NCBI GenBank assembly: GCA_001600875.1
Contig: BCLD01000017.1
Span: 265,737-329,736 of the forward strand
Reading direction: 5' to 3'
DNA from: Solicoccozyma terricola
Taxonomy: Eukaryota > Basidiomycota > Tremellomycetes > Filobasidiales > Piskurozymaceae
Length of the DNA stretch: 64,000 bases
In this document: piece by piece, positions 20,062 through 32,922 of the stretch
Layout: each line of letters opens with the position of its first letter
How positions within the stretch are numbered: position 1 is the stretch's first letter
Position numbers and translations under genes: made by a program
The notes under the pieces: model-generated
Told to the model about the DNA's origin: nothing
What the model saw: only the letters and a program-made list of their open reading frames with translations
The model's database searches: none

Positions 20062-22774
20062 CTATTTTACTTCAAGCCGTTCTGCTGAATTCCCGCTATA
20101 TCGCGACTCTGCATATGAGGTCACTCTGGACCCTGACTCCATCGTGGAATGGCTGTCGTCAGAAACGTTTGGCGTCACCATACTCCGCATTAGGTCTCGA
20201 CTATGTTCTCGGCTGGTCGGCGATGATCTCACGTTCGGCGCTGCCTCCTGCATTGCGTCCCCATAAATCGATTCGAACGAGTTTCTGCGGTCCCGCTCGC
20301 GAAGAGGAGGTAGGACAGCCTCATGGCTCGAGTACTGTGACCGATCTGAGATTAACGAGAGCGTTCTGCTGGGTGTTTGGGGAGGTTGCGGTCTCGAGCT
20401 GACCGTATCCTCGCTCACCGACTGGGAGTTGAGGTATGCAGATTTAGGTCGATATTGGTTTCGAGAAGTGAAGGGATTGACTCGCGATGGCAAATATTCC
20501 ATCAGTCCAGAGCTGTTGGATGCGGTCGATCCTTTGCGCTCTTCAAACCGAACGGTACGAGGAGGAGACCGCTCCGAAAGAGACCGGGCTAATGGGGCTC
20601 TTGCCGGTGGTGCGTGTCGAATGGCTCCTACTGATGAATTGGACTGGACTTGCACAGTCTCCGACGGAGCATCTCTCCTTTGCAAGACTGCTGAGGGACC
20701 TCGAGCTTTTGGAGGTATTAGACGTGCTTTGTCGTAGATCCGGGAGGCTAGGAACGCCCGGGGTTGTGGCGAGTCTTGCACCATCCCTGCGATTGATGGT
20801 TGCCTCTGAGGTGGCGTCGGGAAGGATGACGCTGCCTGCTCGAGAGGGCCGAAGAAATCGCTACGGGAACTGGTAGAGGAGCCCCTGGTGCTGCCTGAGT
20901 GAGTTGTTGACCGCGATTCAGGTCGTTGAAAACGTGGTCTTCCAAACCGAGTTGATGAAGCAATGGTACTTGGAGACAGGATGTTGATTTCGGGCACAGT
21001 GTTGTCGGCGCCGAAACGTGGTTGAAACCCAGCGTACATTTCTTGCAAATCGGTTGGTACAGACTCGATAGAGTCTACGTTACCCATACCGGGCTGCCTC
21101 ACTGGCGTTTCTCGTATTCGGACATTGTCCGGTTTGAAGGCATGAGGCAAAACGTCGGTGGTCTCGTCGTCTTCGTTGATGTCATGCAAACGACGAGGAT
21201 CCTGCATGATAGCTCCATTCTCCGCAACGTTCATGCGGGGAATTTGGGGAGCTGGGTCTTCGAAACGTTTCCCAGAGAACGTAGGATAGTCCGAAATGTG
21301 GTTGGTTCTGTCGAGCGAGGTGTTCTCCTCGTCTACAACGTGGAATGATGGCGATCGGCGAGTGGGGATTGCCGCCATATGTGGCATTGGTTTCCAAAAC
21401 TGAAGTCGTTGAGCTCGACTGAATTGTTCATATACGGTCTTATCTTTGGCGATAAGATACCGATCGACCTTTCCATGATCTATCCTGAGAATGACGCTCT
21501 TGTCCAGGTAAGGAGAGTGTGATCAGCAATACATAGGTCTCACTTGAGGGCAACGCTCACGGTAATCAAATAGATCAAGCCTATCCCAATCATCACTAGG
21601 CCTGGTATTCGCAGGGAAGTGGCGAGACTGTGCGCGGTGATGATCGTGGTCAGCATGATCACCTCACCCCCAACGCTGAAACTCACCAATATGACTGATA
21701 ATTGAGGCCGACACTGTGTGATACTTGCACAGGTGAGTGCTATATCTACCCTAACGTTGTATTGGTACTCGCAAGACCTCCCCTAATCCCAACCATAGTG
21801 GACTGCTGCTCATACTCAGGCAAGGCAAATGATTGAGCAGCAACTGTTCCGGAATTCCCAATTGTCCAACAAATAAGACCACTAGAACAGCGACTGATCG
21901 AATGGGGTCGGGAACGTCAGACGTTATCCGGACGCAGAGCAATGCGAGGCGGGTACACACCCCAAGACAAGTGGATCAGGATAGCGAAGCTGTGAAGGCG
22001 CAAAGGTGGTCGGTAGGTCGAAGCTGGGTATGTTGAAGGGACAATCAAATACTCACCCACCACCCCCAGGTATATTCGGTACCGTGCTTTTCGGCAGATA
22101 CCTACCATCCGTAACGTCGTCCCTTCCGATTGCATATACATCCCGTGGCATAACCCTCCTCACCTTGCCAGATAGTAGTTGCTCTTGGAACTGATCCGTG
22201 TCATTTGTTGGATGTCGACGTCGCTTTCTGGAGCTCTCCGTTGGATAGATAGCAAGTGGGACTCCATCTAGGCTACTCGGGCTGGCAGTGGGAAATCTGT
22301 TTATCACCGGTGGTGTGGCACGAGGGGATCGAGAAGGAGAAATGGATGTTTCTGAAGTCGAAGTGGAAGATGAATTGTCGGCCGCGGCCGCCACGATGAT
22401 AGTCCGAGGAGGGTCGGTCTGATCAGGTGCTGTTGTTGCGCTACAATGGTAAGCAGATCATGGTTAATGTCATGAACAATGTGAGCTGGTCGGGTTGGAC
22501 AATCACGGCGTAGTAACCGTTGCCCCTGCAACCTGTGTGAGTTCAAGGTGGTCGACCTTATCCGCTTTAATCGCTTCTACATCACTATCATGATACGACT
22601 TTCAGCAGGTTTCCGAGCATGAGTTGCAATGGAATCTCTCTCTCCCTCTCACCTTGCCAACATCTTCAAATGTCCTACTGCCACCCAGACGATGGCCACG
22701 AGGCCACCCAATCTCAAGGCATTAAACAAAATCCAAGTGATAGTAATTCTTCCCGGCTTTTCTCGAGACGACAT
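20062..22774 (-). CDS. Multi-pass membrane protein with long disordered cytoplasmic tail, unknown function
   Basis: I do not recognise the family. The start at 22774 (MSSREKPGRITITWILFNAL) is followed at once by a hydrophobic segment (LRLGGLVAIVWVAVG). Exon 1 ends at an AAG|GTGAGA donor. Exon 2 reads through LTQVAGATVTTP to a GTGATT donor and continues into a Ser/Thr-rich loop with RKRRRHPTNDTDQ. Other hydrophobic stretches follow: SVAVLVVLFVGQLGIP near 21890 and IPGLVMIGIGLIYLIT near 21590. A soluble block (DHGKVDRYLIAKDKTVYEQF) leads to a Ser/Arg/Pro-rich tail of about 440 residues ending at 20062. Small exons between 21960 and 21540 are uncertain. It converges with ILV6 and diverges from the CCHC gene. 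Confidence 0.65.
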
Positions 22775-23161
22775 GATGTCCGGTGCTTTCTTCGTTACGC
22801 CCGGAAGACGGGCTTATGGCTATCCAGCTGCAGAACCTGTCGTTGGCCGAAGCGATATTTAAGCGGGTTGATGTTGGTATAATTTACTTGTCAGCCGTAC
22901 ATCAGCTTAGTTATATGGCAGATCATCTGCTACATCATCAAGGGAGTTTCACAAGTTGACGCAAGCGATCTCAAGGATTGTCTTAGGATAAAGGAGTAAT
23001 CGACATACCAGTGTTTCAGCGACTTTTCGCCACCCAGATCAAATATCACGTGACCGACCGATTTGTTTGCTTTTCGTCGAACTAAGCTCAGCCCTCAAAA
23101 AACATTTTCAACGACGCTGGGATTTCCGAACGATATCAGCAACACAGTGAATGCAATCAGG
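22775..23161. other. Divergent promoter region
   Basis: 387 nt between the starts of the membrane protein gene (minus) and the CCHC gene (plus). No gene seen; presumably holds both promoters. Confidence 0.55.
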
Positions 23162-24354
23162 ATGACTCGAACGACTTCATTCGGCTTTGGGAAACGGCAA
23201 TACGTTGCTTCGACTGCTGAAGAGCACGCCGGTAAGGGCAAGGGCGACTTTACTTCGCCCGCACCTAATGATGGGAATGGTGAAAAAGGTGATGTCAATG
23301 CTGAAGCCGGACCATCCAAGGGTTGGGGTAAAGATCCAGAGATCATTCGTCAGTCCACCTCGAACACCTCTTTTGAGTGTCTGGCACCTCGCTGAATTGA
23401 ATTTTCCTTATTTGATGAATATAGGTAAAGCCCAACGATCTGAAGATCGTCGATTATCTCGTCAAAATACCAAACATTCTGGTACGACCTGTTTCGCATG
23501 TCGATCCAAGGGACACGCTGCAAAAGATTGTCCAAACGTTCTCCTATCTTCTTCTGTTAATGATTTACTACCTGTCAGCGGGAATGAAGGATCCGAGGAT
23601 GCGGTAGATGGTGCGAAAAGGAAAGCGGTGGATGAGGGGCAAGGGAAAGGCTTTAAGAGAGCTAAAGGGAAGAAGGGATCTGATGTGGCAGGGACTAGTG
23701 GGAGGTGTTACCGGTGAATTTGGTTGTTGATCAGCTTGACACTGGGAATTCCTTTTGCTGACAATCCCGCTACATGATCGTAGATGCAACTCCACTCAAC
23801 ATCCCTTATCAAGATGTCCTCGTCCATCCTCAGATGGTCTTCCATACGCTACTTGTTTTATCTGTTTACAAACCGGTCATCTAGCATCCACGTGCTCCTC
23901 AAACTCTCATGGCGTTTATCCGAATGGTGGAAGCTGCAAAGTCTGCGGTAGCGTCCAACATCGAGCTTCTGACTGTCCTGAAGATAAACGTGGTAAGAAG
24001 TTTTCGGACGAGGAAGTGGGTCAATTACAAGTGTTGGAAAGAGGATTGAGTGGGAAATCCGGAGAATGGGTCGTTGGATCTGGTGATGGGGTAGGAGCGG
24101 ATGAAGACGATTTCATGGTAGTGAAAAGGAAGGTCCAAGAGGTTGAAAGGCAGAAGAAACCGGAGAAGAAGAAGGTTGAGAAGAAGCAGGTGAGACAGGA
24201 GGAAGGTGAAGTGAAGGTGAATCCAATGTTGGAGGAGTTGGAGAAGGCGTCAAAGACGGTGGTAGCTAGGCAGTTGCCTACGATCATCACGCAGGTACCG
24301 GATGCTCCTGTAGTCCCACCTGTCAAGCGAAAGCCCAAGGTGGTGAAGTTTTGA
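23162..24354 (+). CDS. CCHC zinc-knuckle protein, ZCCHC9-like
   Basis: Likely nucleolar RNA-binding protein. Exons 23162-23348, 23425-23713 and 23784-24354 give about 348 residues. Four zinc knuckles lie in order: CFACRSKGHAAKDC, CYRCNSTQHPLSRC (split by intron 2), CFICLQTGHLASTC and CKVCGSVQHRASDC. Lysine-rich linkers (KRAKGKKG, EKKKVEKKQ) fit RNA binding. Number and spacing of knuckles match the ZCCHC9 family of animals and fission yeast, in which the protein is linked to rRNA work. Start chosen at the first ATG (MTRTTSFGFGK), just upstream of the glycine-rich N-terminus. Confidence 0.85.
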
Positions 24355-24513
24355 CAGCCGACATGTAGCTCCAGATGATGATGCAGGCAAAACCTCCACT
24401 TGTAATTGTCCAAGCTTACGTCATATATTTGGAGTTGAGCCCGATCAAGTTAGATCCACATCCATAGACGTCAACCACCTCTGCTTGCATGACTTGCTCT
24501 TGTTCAGCGGCTC

Positions 24514-27500
24514 ATGTTCAGGATATCGGCGCAAGCACTCAGAAGACCAACTCTGCATCCCACTTCTACGCACAGAAAGATCGCCGCCATGTCCACACAC
24601 ACCACCCGAGCACCATTGACCAACGTGCTCTCACAAGCTAAATCACCATACTTGCTGCAACATATGAACAATCCTGTGGCTGTGAGTTTAATTGGTTCTG
24701 TCTCTCTCATACTTCCACTCACTGACTACTGGATAATATCATCAGTGGCAAGAATGGAAACCGGAGACTATCAAATTAGCCCAGGAGGAACAAATACCGA
24801 TCTTCCTGTCCATAGGCTATTCAGCATGCCACTGGTGTAGGTCGATTACAATATCTCTCGCAGGCGGTTGTGGATTTTATCTCTGACTCGATTACCGGAA
24901 CCCTTACTCAGGTCATGTACTTGCACACGAATCTTTCGAAGATGAGGTGTGTCGGCAAACATTGTTTGGTGTGATGTTATCCTCCGCCAAGTCCCTCATT
25001 TGTGTTTATCATCCCAGTCAATCGCGGAGATCATGAATAAGCATTTCATCAATATCAAAGTCAGCGAGTAATCATAAAAGTCATCTCCAGGTACTTTGCA
25101 GCTCATCTCACTTTATCGTAGGTTGACCGAGAGGAGCGTCCCGATGTGGATAAGGTTTACATGAACTATTTACAGTGAGTATGTCATGGTCGATTTCCTG
25201 GGTAGTCGTTATACTCAAAATTGTCCTCCTCACACAGAGCAACTCAAGGTGGTGGTGGGTGGCCTTTATCTGTTTGTGAGTTTCATCGAGTATACCTCTT
25301 CTTTCGTTCCTCCGATGTCTGATAAAGAATTGCCGTCGATTTGAAAGTCCTGACACCGGACCTCAATCCTGTATTTGCCGGTGAGTCCCTAGAGTACTGT
25401 TCTGCAACAATGTGATATTGAATTTGCACAATGTATTTCTTTACAGGCACGTATTTCCCTCGACAACGGTTCAAGTCTCTATTGGTCAAAATCGCAGACC
25501 TGTCAGTCGTCATCTCCATCTCAGAATCGATTCCTTTTTCTGATACAAGATGATATTTTCATGATACAGCTGGGAAGAAGACCGTGATCGATTATTGGAA
25601 AGTGGAAAACAAGTTATGGAACAGCTTCGAGATCTTGAAGAGCGAAAAGAGGTGAGGCAAAAAAAAACCGGGCATTCTATGATTGATGGCCTTTTGCTCA
25701 TTGCCAATCTCAATCGCCAGGTTTCAACCACTTCCCTAACTACCATAGCTTCCAGATCTCCATCCAAGCTCTTTGAACATTTACTCAAACGATACTCTCC
25801 TCGGTACGGTGGGTTCTCCCCAACCGGACCGAAATTCCCTTCTCCGTCTCAGACCACCTCGTTCCTCTCTCGTTATGCGGTGTATAACGATGATGAGGAT
25901 GAGGCGGCAAAAGCAGCGGAGATGGGTATGAGACAGATTCGAGCTCTTTGGGAAGGAGGGATCAGAGATTGGGTAGGAAATGGGTTGGCTAGATACAGTG
26001 TTGATGAACAGTGGAGGATTCCGCATTTTGAAAAGATGCTGTGAGTTCCGCATGCACAATTTAGCGTGCGGGTTGTCATTATTGCTAACACGAGTGTTTT
26101 TAGATACGATCAAGCACAAATCATTTCGACGGCTCTCGATTTCTCTTGCCTTCCGAATCTGCCAACGCCTGAATCCAGGAAGATCTGTTTGGATCTTGCA
26201 GCCGACCTCCTTGAATATACAGCCAGAGACTTGCGGAGTCCTTCGGGTGGTTTTTTGTCAGCGGAAGACGCAGATTCGGCAGAGTCTTTCGAGGATCTAC
26301 ACCACACGACTGGTGAATCTGGGACCTCTGGTGATTTCCCTTGATTAGACATCAAACTGATCTCTAGAATCACAGAGGGCGCATTCTACGTATGGACAAA
26401 GGCCGAATTTGACAGAGTATTGGGCGAGGATGCTGCTGTGGCGGGAGACTTCTTCGGCGTCAGAGATGACGGCAATGTAGATCCCAAGCATGATATTCAA
26501 GGGGAATTGGCGGGCAAGGTGAGGGGGTCTGCGATGATCGTGTTATTCACCCGGCAACTAAAATGAACTTCAATGCCAGAACACTCTCTACTTGGCGAAA
26601 ACAGTCGATGCGGTCTCCATCATCCATGGCATTACTCCTGCAGAGGTTGAGAATATCCTCCAGCGAAGTACGAAGAAGCTCAAAGAGCACAGAGATAAGA
26701 CGCGGCCACGACCACATCTCGACGACAAGATCGTAGCAAGCTGGAATGGATTAATGGTGGATATGCTTTGCACGTTTTGCAAGAGTTCCTCCTGACTGAT
26801 TTTCGCCGACTTCTCCTTCCACAGATTTCAGCCTTGGCACAAGCATCACAGGTCCTACCAGCCTCGGATTATCCGATCGCCGCTCGAGCGATTCCACTGG
26901 CACAGGAAACCATCACTTTTATCCAGAAGAACATGTTTGATGAGTTGACGGGCGTTCTGAGTCGAACTTGGAGGGAGGGCAAAGGACCGGTAGGTCGCAA
27001 CGCACAGTCGACGTTTTGGGGAATGCGGCTGACCAAATCCCCGTAGACCGGTCAAGCGGACGACTACGCATTTCTTACGAAAGGTAATTTGGAGCGGCAT
27101 AAAGCACCTGGGATACAGCTGCTGAGCTTCCCTATCGCAGGTCTTCTCGATTTGTACGAAGCAACCGGTACCGAATCGCACCTGCTCTTCGCGCTTCGTC
27201 TCCAGGAGAAGCTCGATGAGCTGTTCTATGATGAGACCGGCGGTGGATACTATGCCAGTGCTCCGGATGAGCATATCTTGATGAGGATGAAAGATAGTCA
27301 GGTGCGCCCGGCTTTTAGACTCCGACGATTTGCCGCCTGATCTGACGGTTGTTCGCACGCAGGATGGTGCCGAACCGAGTGCTCAAGCTGTCGCCCTATC
27401 CAATCTCCAACGACTGGCTTTCATAGCATCGTCGCGACATGACGAGTTCTCGAGCAAAGCAGAGAGGACCTATGAAGCTAACGGTGAGATGTTGCTGGCT

Positions 27501-27888
27501 GCTCCACAAGCCTTTGGGGCGAGCGTGGCAGCATTGATGGATAGGCAAGCCGGGTATCGGGAGGTGAGTCGCTCCTTTTCGTGGGTGAGTGTAAGTTGTT
27601 ACTGAACGCTACCTGGTACAGTACATTATCACTGGCAAAACGAGTGACCCACTGGTTAAAGCTGCGATTTCAACTCTCTACGGCACATACTCTCCAAACA
27701 AAGCTATTATCCGCCTCGATCCATCTACACCTCCTGCTGGACTTGCCGCAGTCAATCCTACTGTGACGGAGCTTCTCAAAACCATGGACTCGGAGGAGAA
27801 GCCGAATATTAGGGTTTGTGAAAACTTTGCCTGTCAGTTGCCTGTGTTCGATATCGACGAGGCGAGGCAGATGATTCTGAAGGCGTAG
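24514..27888 (+). CDS. SPATA20/YyaL family thioredoxin-domain protein (DUF255)
   Basis: Protein with an N-terminal thioredoxin-like domain fused to a six-hairpin-glycosidase-like (AGE-fold) region; the molecular role is not settled in the family. The start MFRISAQALRRPTLH looks like a mitochondrial presequence; a second Met (MSTHTTRAPL) follows at residue 26. Conserved blocks are [35 protein letters not shown] (the CHWC site is split by an intron), VDREERPDVDKVYM, GGGGWPLSVFLTPDL, TYFPR, GGFSPTGPKFPSP, DQAQIISTAL, ASWNGLMVDML and AQSTFWGM. About 16 short introns. The end QMILKA matches the 3' end of the last open exon. It appears full length (about 750 residues) and intact. Confidence 0.88.
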
Positions 27889-27998
27889 AGCGATGCCGGT
27901 CATTATCGCCCGTACATAGGTCCATATCATTGGTCACAATGTGATGTCGTACAACCATCCTACAGTTATATTAGGCCAGCCAATATATAAGGATGCAT

Positions 27999-30900
27999 TC
28001 AGTGACCAAAGGCGTTCATAGCAAGATATGTCATTGCGCCGAAGAATCGGATAATAGCGAGCCCCAGTACCGCCCAGAAAAGAAAGGCCTACATAGAGGC
28101 ATTGGATCAGCAGTGTTACCTTTATATTGACAAGCTCGCTGATATCTACCAGGTATGGATTGAAACTGCTCGTTGTAGCAGTTGAAAAGCGACTAGAAAT
28201 CCAGTTGGTGAAGGCTGCAGAGGTGAAGAGAAGAATGATCGCCATGTTCGAACCGAGATTGAAGAGCACAACGTTCGTTCTGAAATTTCGGTTAGCTGTC
28301 AAGTCACACTGTCAGTGTCTCTTATATGAGTGAACGAAGAACTTCAATCCACCCACAGTCATTCTGTTTGACTTCAGGACTACGTTTCTCGTGTATTTCG
28401 ACGGCGGTGGTACGGAGTTCCGCGCGTGCTTGTGTCCACATGTCGTCTAGGTCTTCTCTGACCGACGGAACCGACACTTCGACCACCCCGTCCTTGTCCA
28501 CTTTTTTTGCCGCCCCAAGGTCGTGTGAGGTCTCCTCTTTCCTCGTTCCCCAGGTAACGTCATGGATGTTACATATGGAAAACAGCCATAAGACGTTTAT
28601 GTAGGACGGCTGGAACAACATGTGCGAATCAGAACACCGCAGGGGGGGAGGGGGGGAATAGCCATGTTCTCACCAATAGAAATAAGTACTGGGCGAAGCT
28701 GGTCAACATGTGCCAAGGAGTGAGGAAGATAATACTCGATACCAAGTAGAGACCATAGGTGGCAGCGAACGAGAGACCTAGATCTCTGAGTGTTTGGTTG
28801 TTCCAGAGGCGTCCGAAATCTTTCCACTCGGCAGATGTTTTTGGCACTGTGTGATAGATCGTGAAGCCAACCGAGTAGAGTAGAATACCTTGGCATATCG
28901 CAAAGACGAGAAAGCAGGTGGTATACATCCACTTGCTCCCCGCCGGTCGGTTTCCCAAAGCGCATATTCTGTTGGAATCAAGGATTAATGTCGCAGCCGC
29001 CATGTAAAATTGGTTTAGACGAACATGACAACGAAACTGACCGATACAGCAGATCAGCGCTTTGCAGGCGAACTGTACATCTTGCTTTCACTCACAGCAT
29101 AGAAATGTAAACCTCTGCGAGCCCGGACCAGTCGCAAATCAACTGTCGAACACCGCAGACAAGAACGCTTCCGCTTACTGTTGAAGATTCCGAAGATCAG
29201 CGGTCCTTGCCCGAAGAAGGGGTCATTCAGCCCGGACGTCGTGCTTGAACCGATGAAGAAGAACGCTAAGTAAAAAGAGGACAGGGAGAACCTTTACAAG
29301 ATCCACGTTTAGTTACGCAATCTGAAATCCTTCTTGACTTGCTTACCATTGAAAGATCAAATTTATCAGATCTACAGTGATGCAGAAGGTATTTCAGTGC
29401 CGTGCTCCTGAATTAATGCCAGATCTCTTACTATATAAGGACAGGAAGGTAAGGAAAATCTTGCGGATTAAGCCATGACCGGAAGACCATACTCGGTAGA
29501 AATGAGTGACGGCATTTAGAGCCGCGAAAGTGGATCCATTGAGCCATCGTCGACGCTGACTGATAAATGTAGACTTTCAAAGTGACCGCAATTAACACGG
29601 GGATGTTGAATATTTCTGTGAGATTGACGTACGACATCCTCGGGAGCATCTGTGATAGCTTTCGCCTGCTTAACATACTTGAGCGTCCACCTATACTTTG
29701 AGGATCGTCAGTAAGGAGATATACGGTCTACGAGAAAGAAATTCCCCGTACCTGCTTCCCTTGCGACATACGACTTCGAATGCCAAGATTCGGTCCTCGG
29801 CAAGCCAAGCGTTCTGATCAGCGATTGAGGCGTTCACGCCGACTCCCGAGTGCTGAACGACAGGTCCAATGAGCTCCCTGCTCCTGCGCTATCGTCCTAC
29901 GCATTGCTCACCATGGCTTCTCCTCTGAAGTCTGACTCCAATATCGGACATGAAGCCGATCAGTCGGCAACCTTTCAATGCACACGGTCGCGCACACTAA
30001 CAGCTTTGCAACGGTCCAGTACCGTCCGGAAAGTTCGCCACCGCCGCGTACCTATACGCGCTAAAGGCTCCTGGAAGAACGGCAATCAAGCCGAACGCAC
30101 TTTCGAAGCTCTTGTCCAGTATGCTGTTGGTGATATTGTCAGTCCCATCATAGGGCAATCCTAACACCTGAAATTCACTTAGACATCTTGTATTTGCGTG
30201 ACGTTTCACCTTGTCAGCTTCCGATAGATGCAGGTCAGCAATCCGGGCCACCCACTCAAAGTTCTGCGACGCCACCAGCGGGTTCAACAACTTTCTCCCC
30301 CATTTCCCCAAGTCAACCTTGATCTGACAGATGTTATTGTCAGCCATGGGTCGGACTCGCTCGAATTGGGTGTCACATTCTTACTTCGCCACATGCGCCA
30401 CCACAATATGGGTTCCTTGAAAAGCATTTGAATAGCTGGTAGAGACTGGTATCCGTCGGCACGGTTCCCACCTGTGAGAGCTGACAGTCAGATCACAGTC
30501 CTTCGCCATTCGCGGTTCGCAGTGGGGAAGCATACATCCAGCAAAATGCAGACATTTGGCTCGATGATGGGACCGAAGGCGTTGAAGAACCATCTGATGA
30601 CGGCCCACTCTTCAGCGTGGATTTTCATGCGATTTTAGACACATCGCTCACCGATGACTGTTCAACTTCTTGGCATTTCTCTCTGCGCATTAAAGGGGCT
30701 TTCAGACACCCATCTTCTAATAATTCAAAATGACGGGACTCCCACCTTTGAGGCAATATAGGAGCTGGATAGGGACTGATCCGAAGCCAACGTCTCCACT
30801 TTGCGAGATCACCACTTGGGACGTGTATCTGTATCGCTTCGGGGTTATTCATTAATCGCCTCTCAATCCAGTTGTATGAGATCGCACTGACTCAAATATG

Positions 30901-32186
30901 TGACCCTGTGAACACAAAACCTGATCAATCTACATTTCGTAATCGACTCCATTCCTCTAAATTCTCACCTGCACAGCTTTACCAGCGACTTCCTGCTTCA
31001 AAGCACCTTCTGAATATACCCCCATCAACTGTAGTACCTTTAATGTCCTCTGATTGACAGATTTTCTACCGTCTTGTACAATACACACGACAACCTTCTT
31101 CCATGACTCAGGACCCCACGTTTTGGATCGGGTTCGCGTGCACAGGTGGGTGATATTTGCGATGACGGCGTTGAGAGTCTTGAGAAAGAGGGTATCGTCT
31201 TCATTGTACCTTGGGGCGAGGATACCATCAGCATGTAAGGGGTGAATATGCAATGATTGGTCGTATTCACATGGTCATGACGATCTGAGAACATAGACAA
31301 GTGATGAGCTAGCCTACTTCAGCCACATAAACTCCTATCGTGACTCACGAACAACTCCGTTCTCCTGCCATAAGCTGCTTGTCTCAAGGTGAAGCCTTTC
31401 TTCTTGAAATCATCGGGATCGCAAGCTGACAGCAGTGACGGATAAACAATCATTATCGATATTCGCTTAGTTGTCCCGGTGATGAAATCATGGCTCACTC
31501 GCAGCGCTATATCTCAGCGTCGACATCTCCTCTGAATGTTTAGCACCAGAAGCATTTGCAGTGTCAGGTGGAATCGCTTGCGACGGAACTGGAAGATCGA
31601 GGACTAAATTTCCTTCTTGGAGCTGGACCCGCTTCACCGTCTATGATGCCATAAGATTGTATTTCGTCAACATTGTGTTACCTCGTTAAAGTTGGAACTG
31701 GATCCCTCTCACCCGTCGACGCATCATCCTTTCCCGCGTTTCCTCATATCTGTTAGCTCCACCATTCCATCCTGCTTGAGGTGTTTGCTGGTTTGACTGG
31801 CCAAGTCCTTGAGCGTACGGCCCTCCTGCAGAGTAGTTGAAAGCTGAAGGTGGATAGACTGTTGGCTGAGGATCCGGACTATAACGCGTCAATGATGGAT
31901 CGACGATGTGACCTGGAGTGAATAAGGGTTGCGGAGGATACGCAGACGGTGGTAATGAACGAGGTTCCGGTTGAGCATAGTTCATGAGGTGTGTCTGTGA
32001 GTTGAAGTCCTGGCTGGCCGGGATAGCTGCTCGTTCGTGGTATCCATATTGAGAAGAGAGATAATCGGAGTGTTGTGGTTGATCGTAGTCTTCGCCGTGG
32101 TGAGTGGAGGACAAGGAGGGTCGTGAGGGCGGGTATGGATGAGGTTCTGGGTGATGGCTATAAGTCGCTGAAGGGAAATAAGACAT
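27999..32186 (-). CDS. Chitin synthase (GT2, class I-III type)
   Basis: Plasma-membrane enzyme making chitin from UDP-GlcNAc. The start at 32186 ([15 protein letters not shown]) opens a Pro/Tyr/Gln-rich N-terminus of about 160 residues. The catalytic region then reads [104 protein letters not shown] and [19 protein letters not shown]. Several membrane spans follow, with [25 protein letters not shown] and a final pair of helices ending AMNAFGH. All catalytic motifs are present. It has more than 15 introns, some bounding tiny exons such as the 20-nt piece encoding FRGEAM. One junction, where the conserved YKMSN should be encoded (30179-30193), lacks an AG acceptor. Divergent from the membrane protein gene at 32923. 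Confidence 0.92.
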
Positions 32187-32922
32187 GACTAATGCACCCA
32201 GTGAGTACTTGGTGTGTCGCTGATGATGTAGAGGATGATGGACCTGATCCTTTGGCGATTTGTGGAGAGGACTGACCGAGTTTTGCGGTGAAACAGACGA
32301 TCAGGTTGTTATGCCGCGGTGGCGAATATCAGGAATGACATGAAACAACCGTCAAACATGCTCCAGGCAGCACCACTCGCTTGACATCAGCAGCCTCGTG
32401 TGCTAGCTCACAAGTCCCGTCGGCCTCAACCTACGTTGACATCGTCCGGTGACCGTCCGTTCGTCATCCAACACCCTTTTTTTAACGCCGTCGATCAAGG
32501 CAGTCGTCCAAAGGTATGGTCATCAACACATCCCAAACCAGCATCTGTGTGTTCCTTTACGGCGCCGTTTCCATCGATCAGCTCTCAAGATGCTGGATCC
32601 TTTACTATCTGCCGCTTCTTCTTCCTCCTTCCTTTGGCAGGATGCGCGATGTTTGACGTTGAAGGTATCGTCTTGGCCGGTTGGCAATGCTCCGCTTGTT
32701 CAAAGGCCATACAGTGGACCTCCCTTCTCGTTCAACGGATGGTGAAGCACAGGCAAGCGAATGATCTAACTTCATCGTATTTCATCGTATCACCACCAGC
32801 TTACAACTCACTGACCTAGGAAGAGTCAACAAGTTCGCAGCTATTCGAAGTTATCAAGAGACAAGGAAGCGACTGATTATCCGAAATCCAAACTCCTCAT
32901 CTTCCTTCGAGGGCACAGCAAT
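32187..32922. other. Divergent upstream region (chitin synthase / membrane protein)
   Basis: 0.74 kb between two divergent start codons. An open frame at 32400-32819 has no recognisable domain and I do not support it as a gene. A 5' UTR intron for the rightward gene is possible. Confidence 0.5.

Noticed and set aside
22629..22862. 77-codon plus-strand ORF
   Set aside because: It is the reverse of the first exon of the membrane protein gene (hydrophobic start MSSREKPGRITITW on the minus strand), which explains its openness.
32400..32819. 139-codon ORF upstream of the single-pass membrane protein
   Set aside because: No conserved motif, no in-frame link by good splice sites to the downstream exons, and it begins at a non-ATG codon; treated as upstream region.
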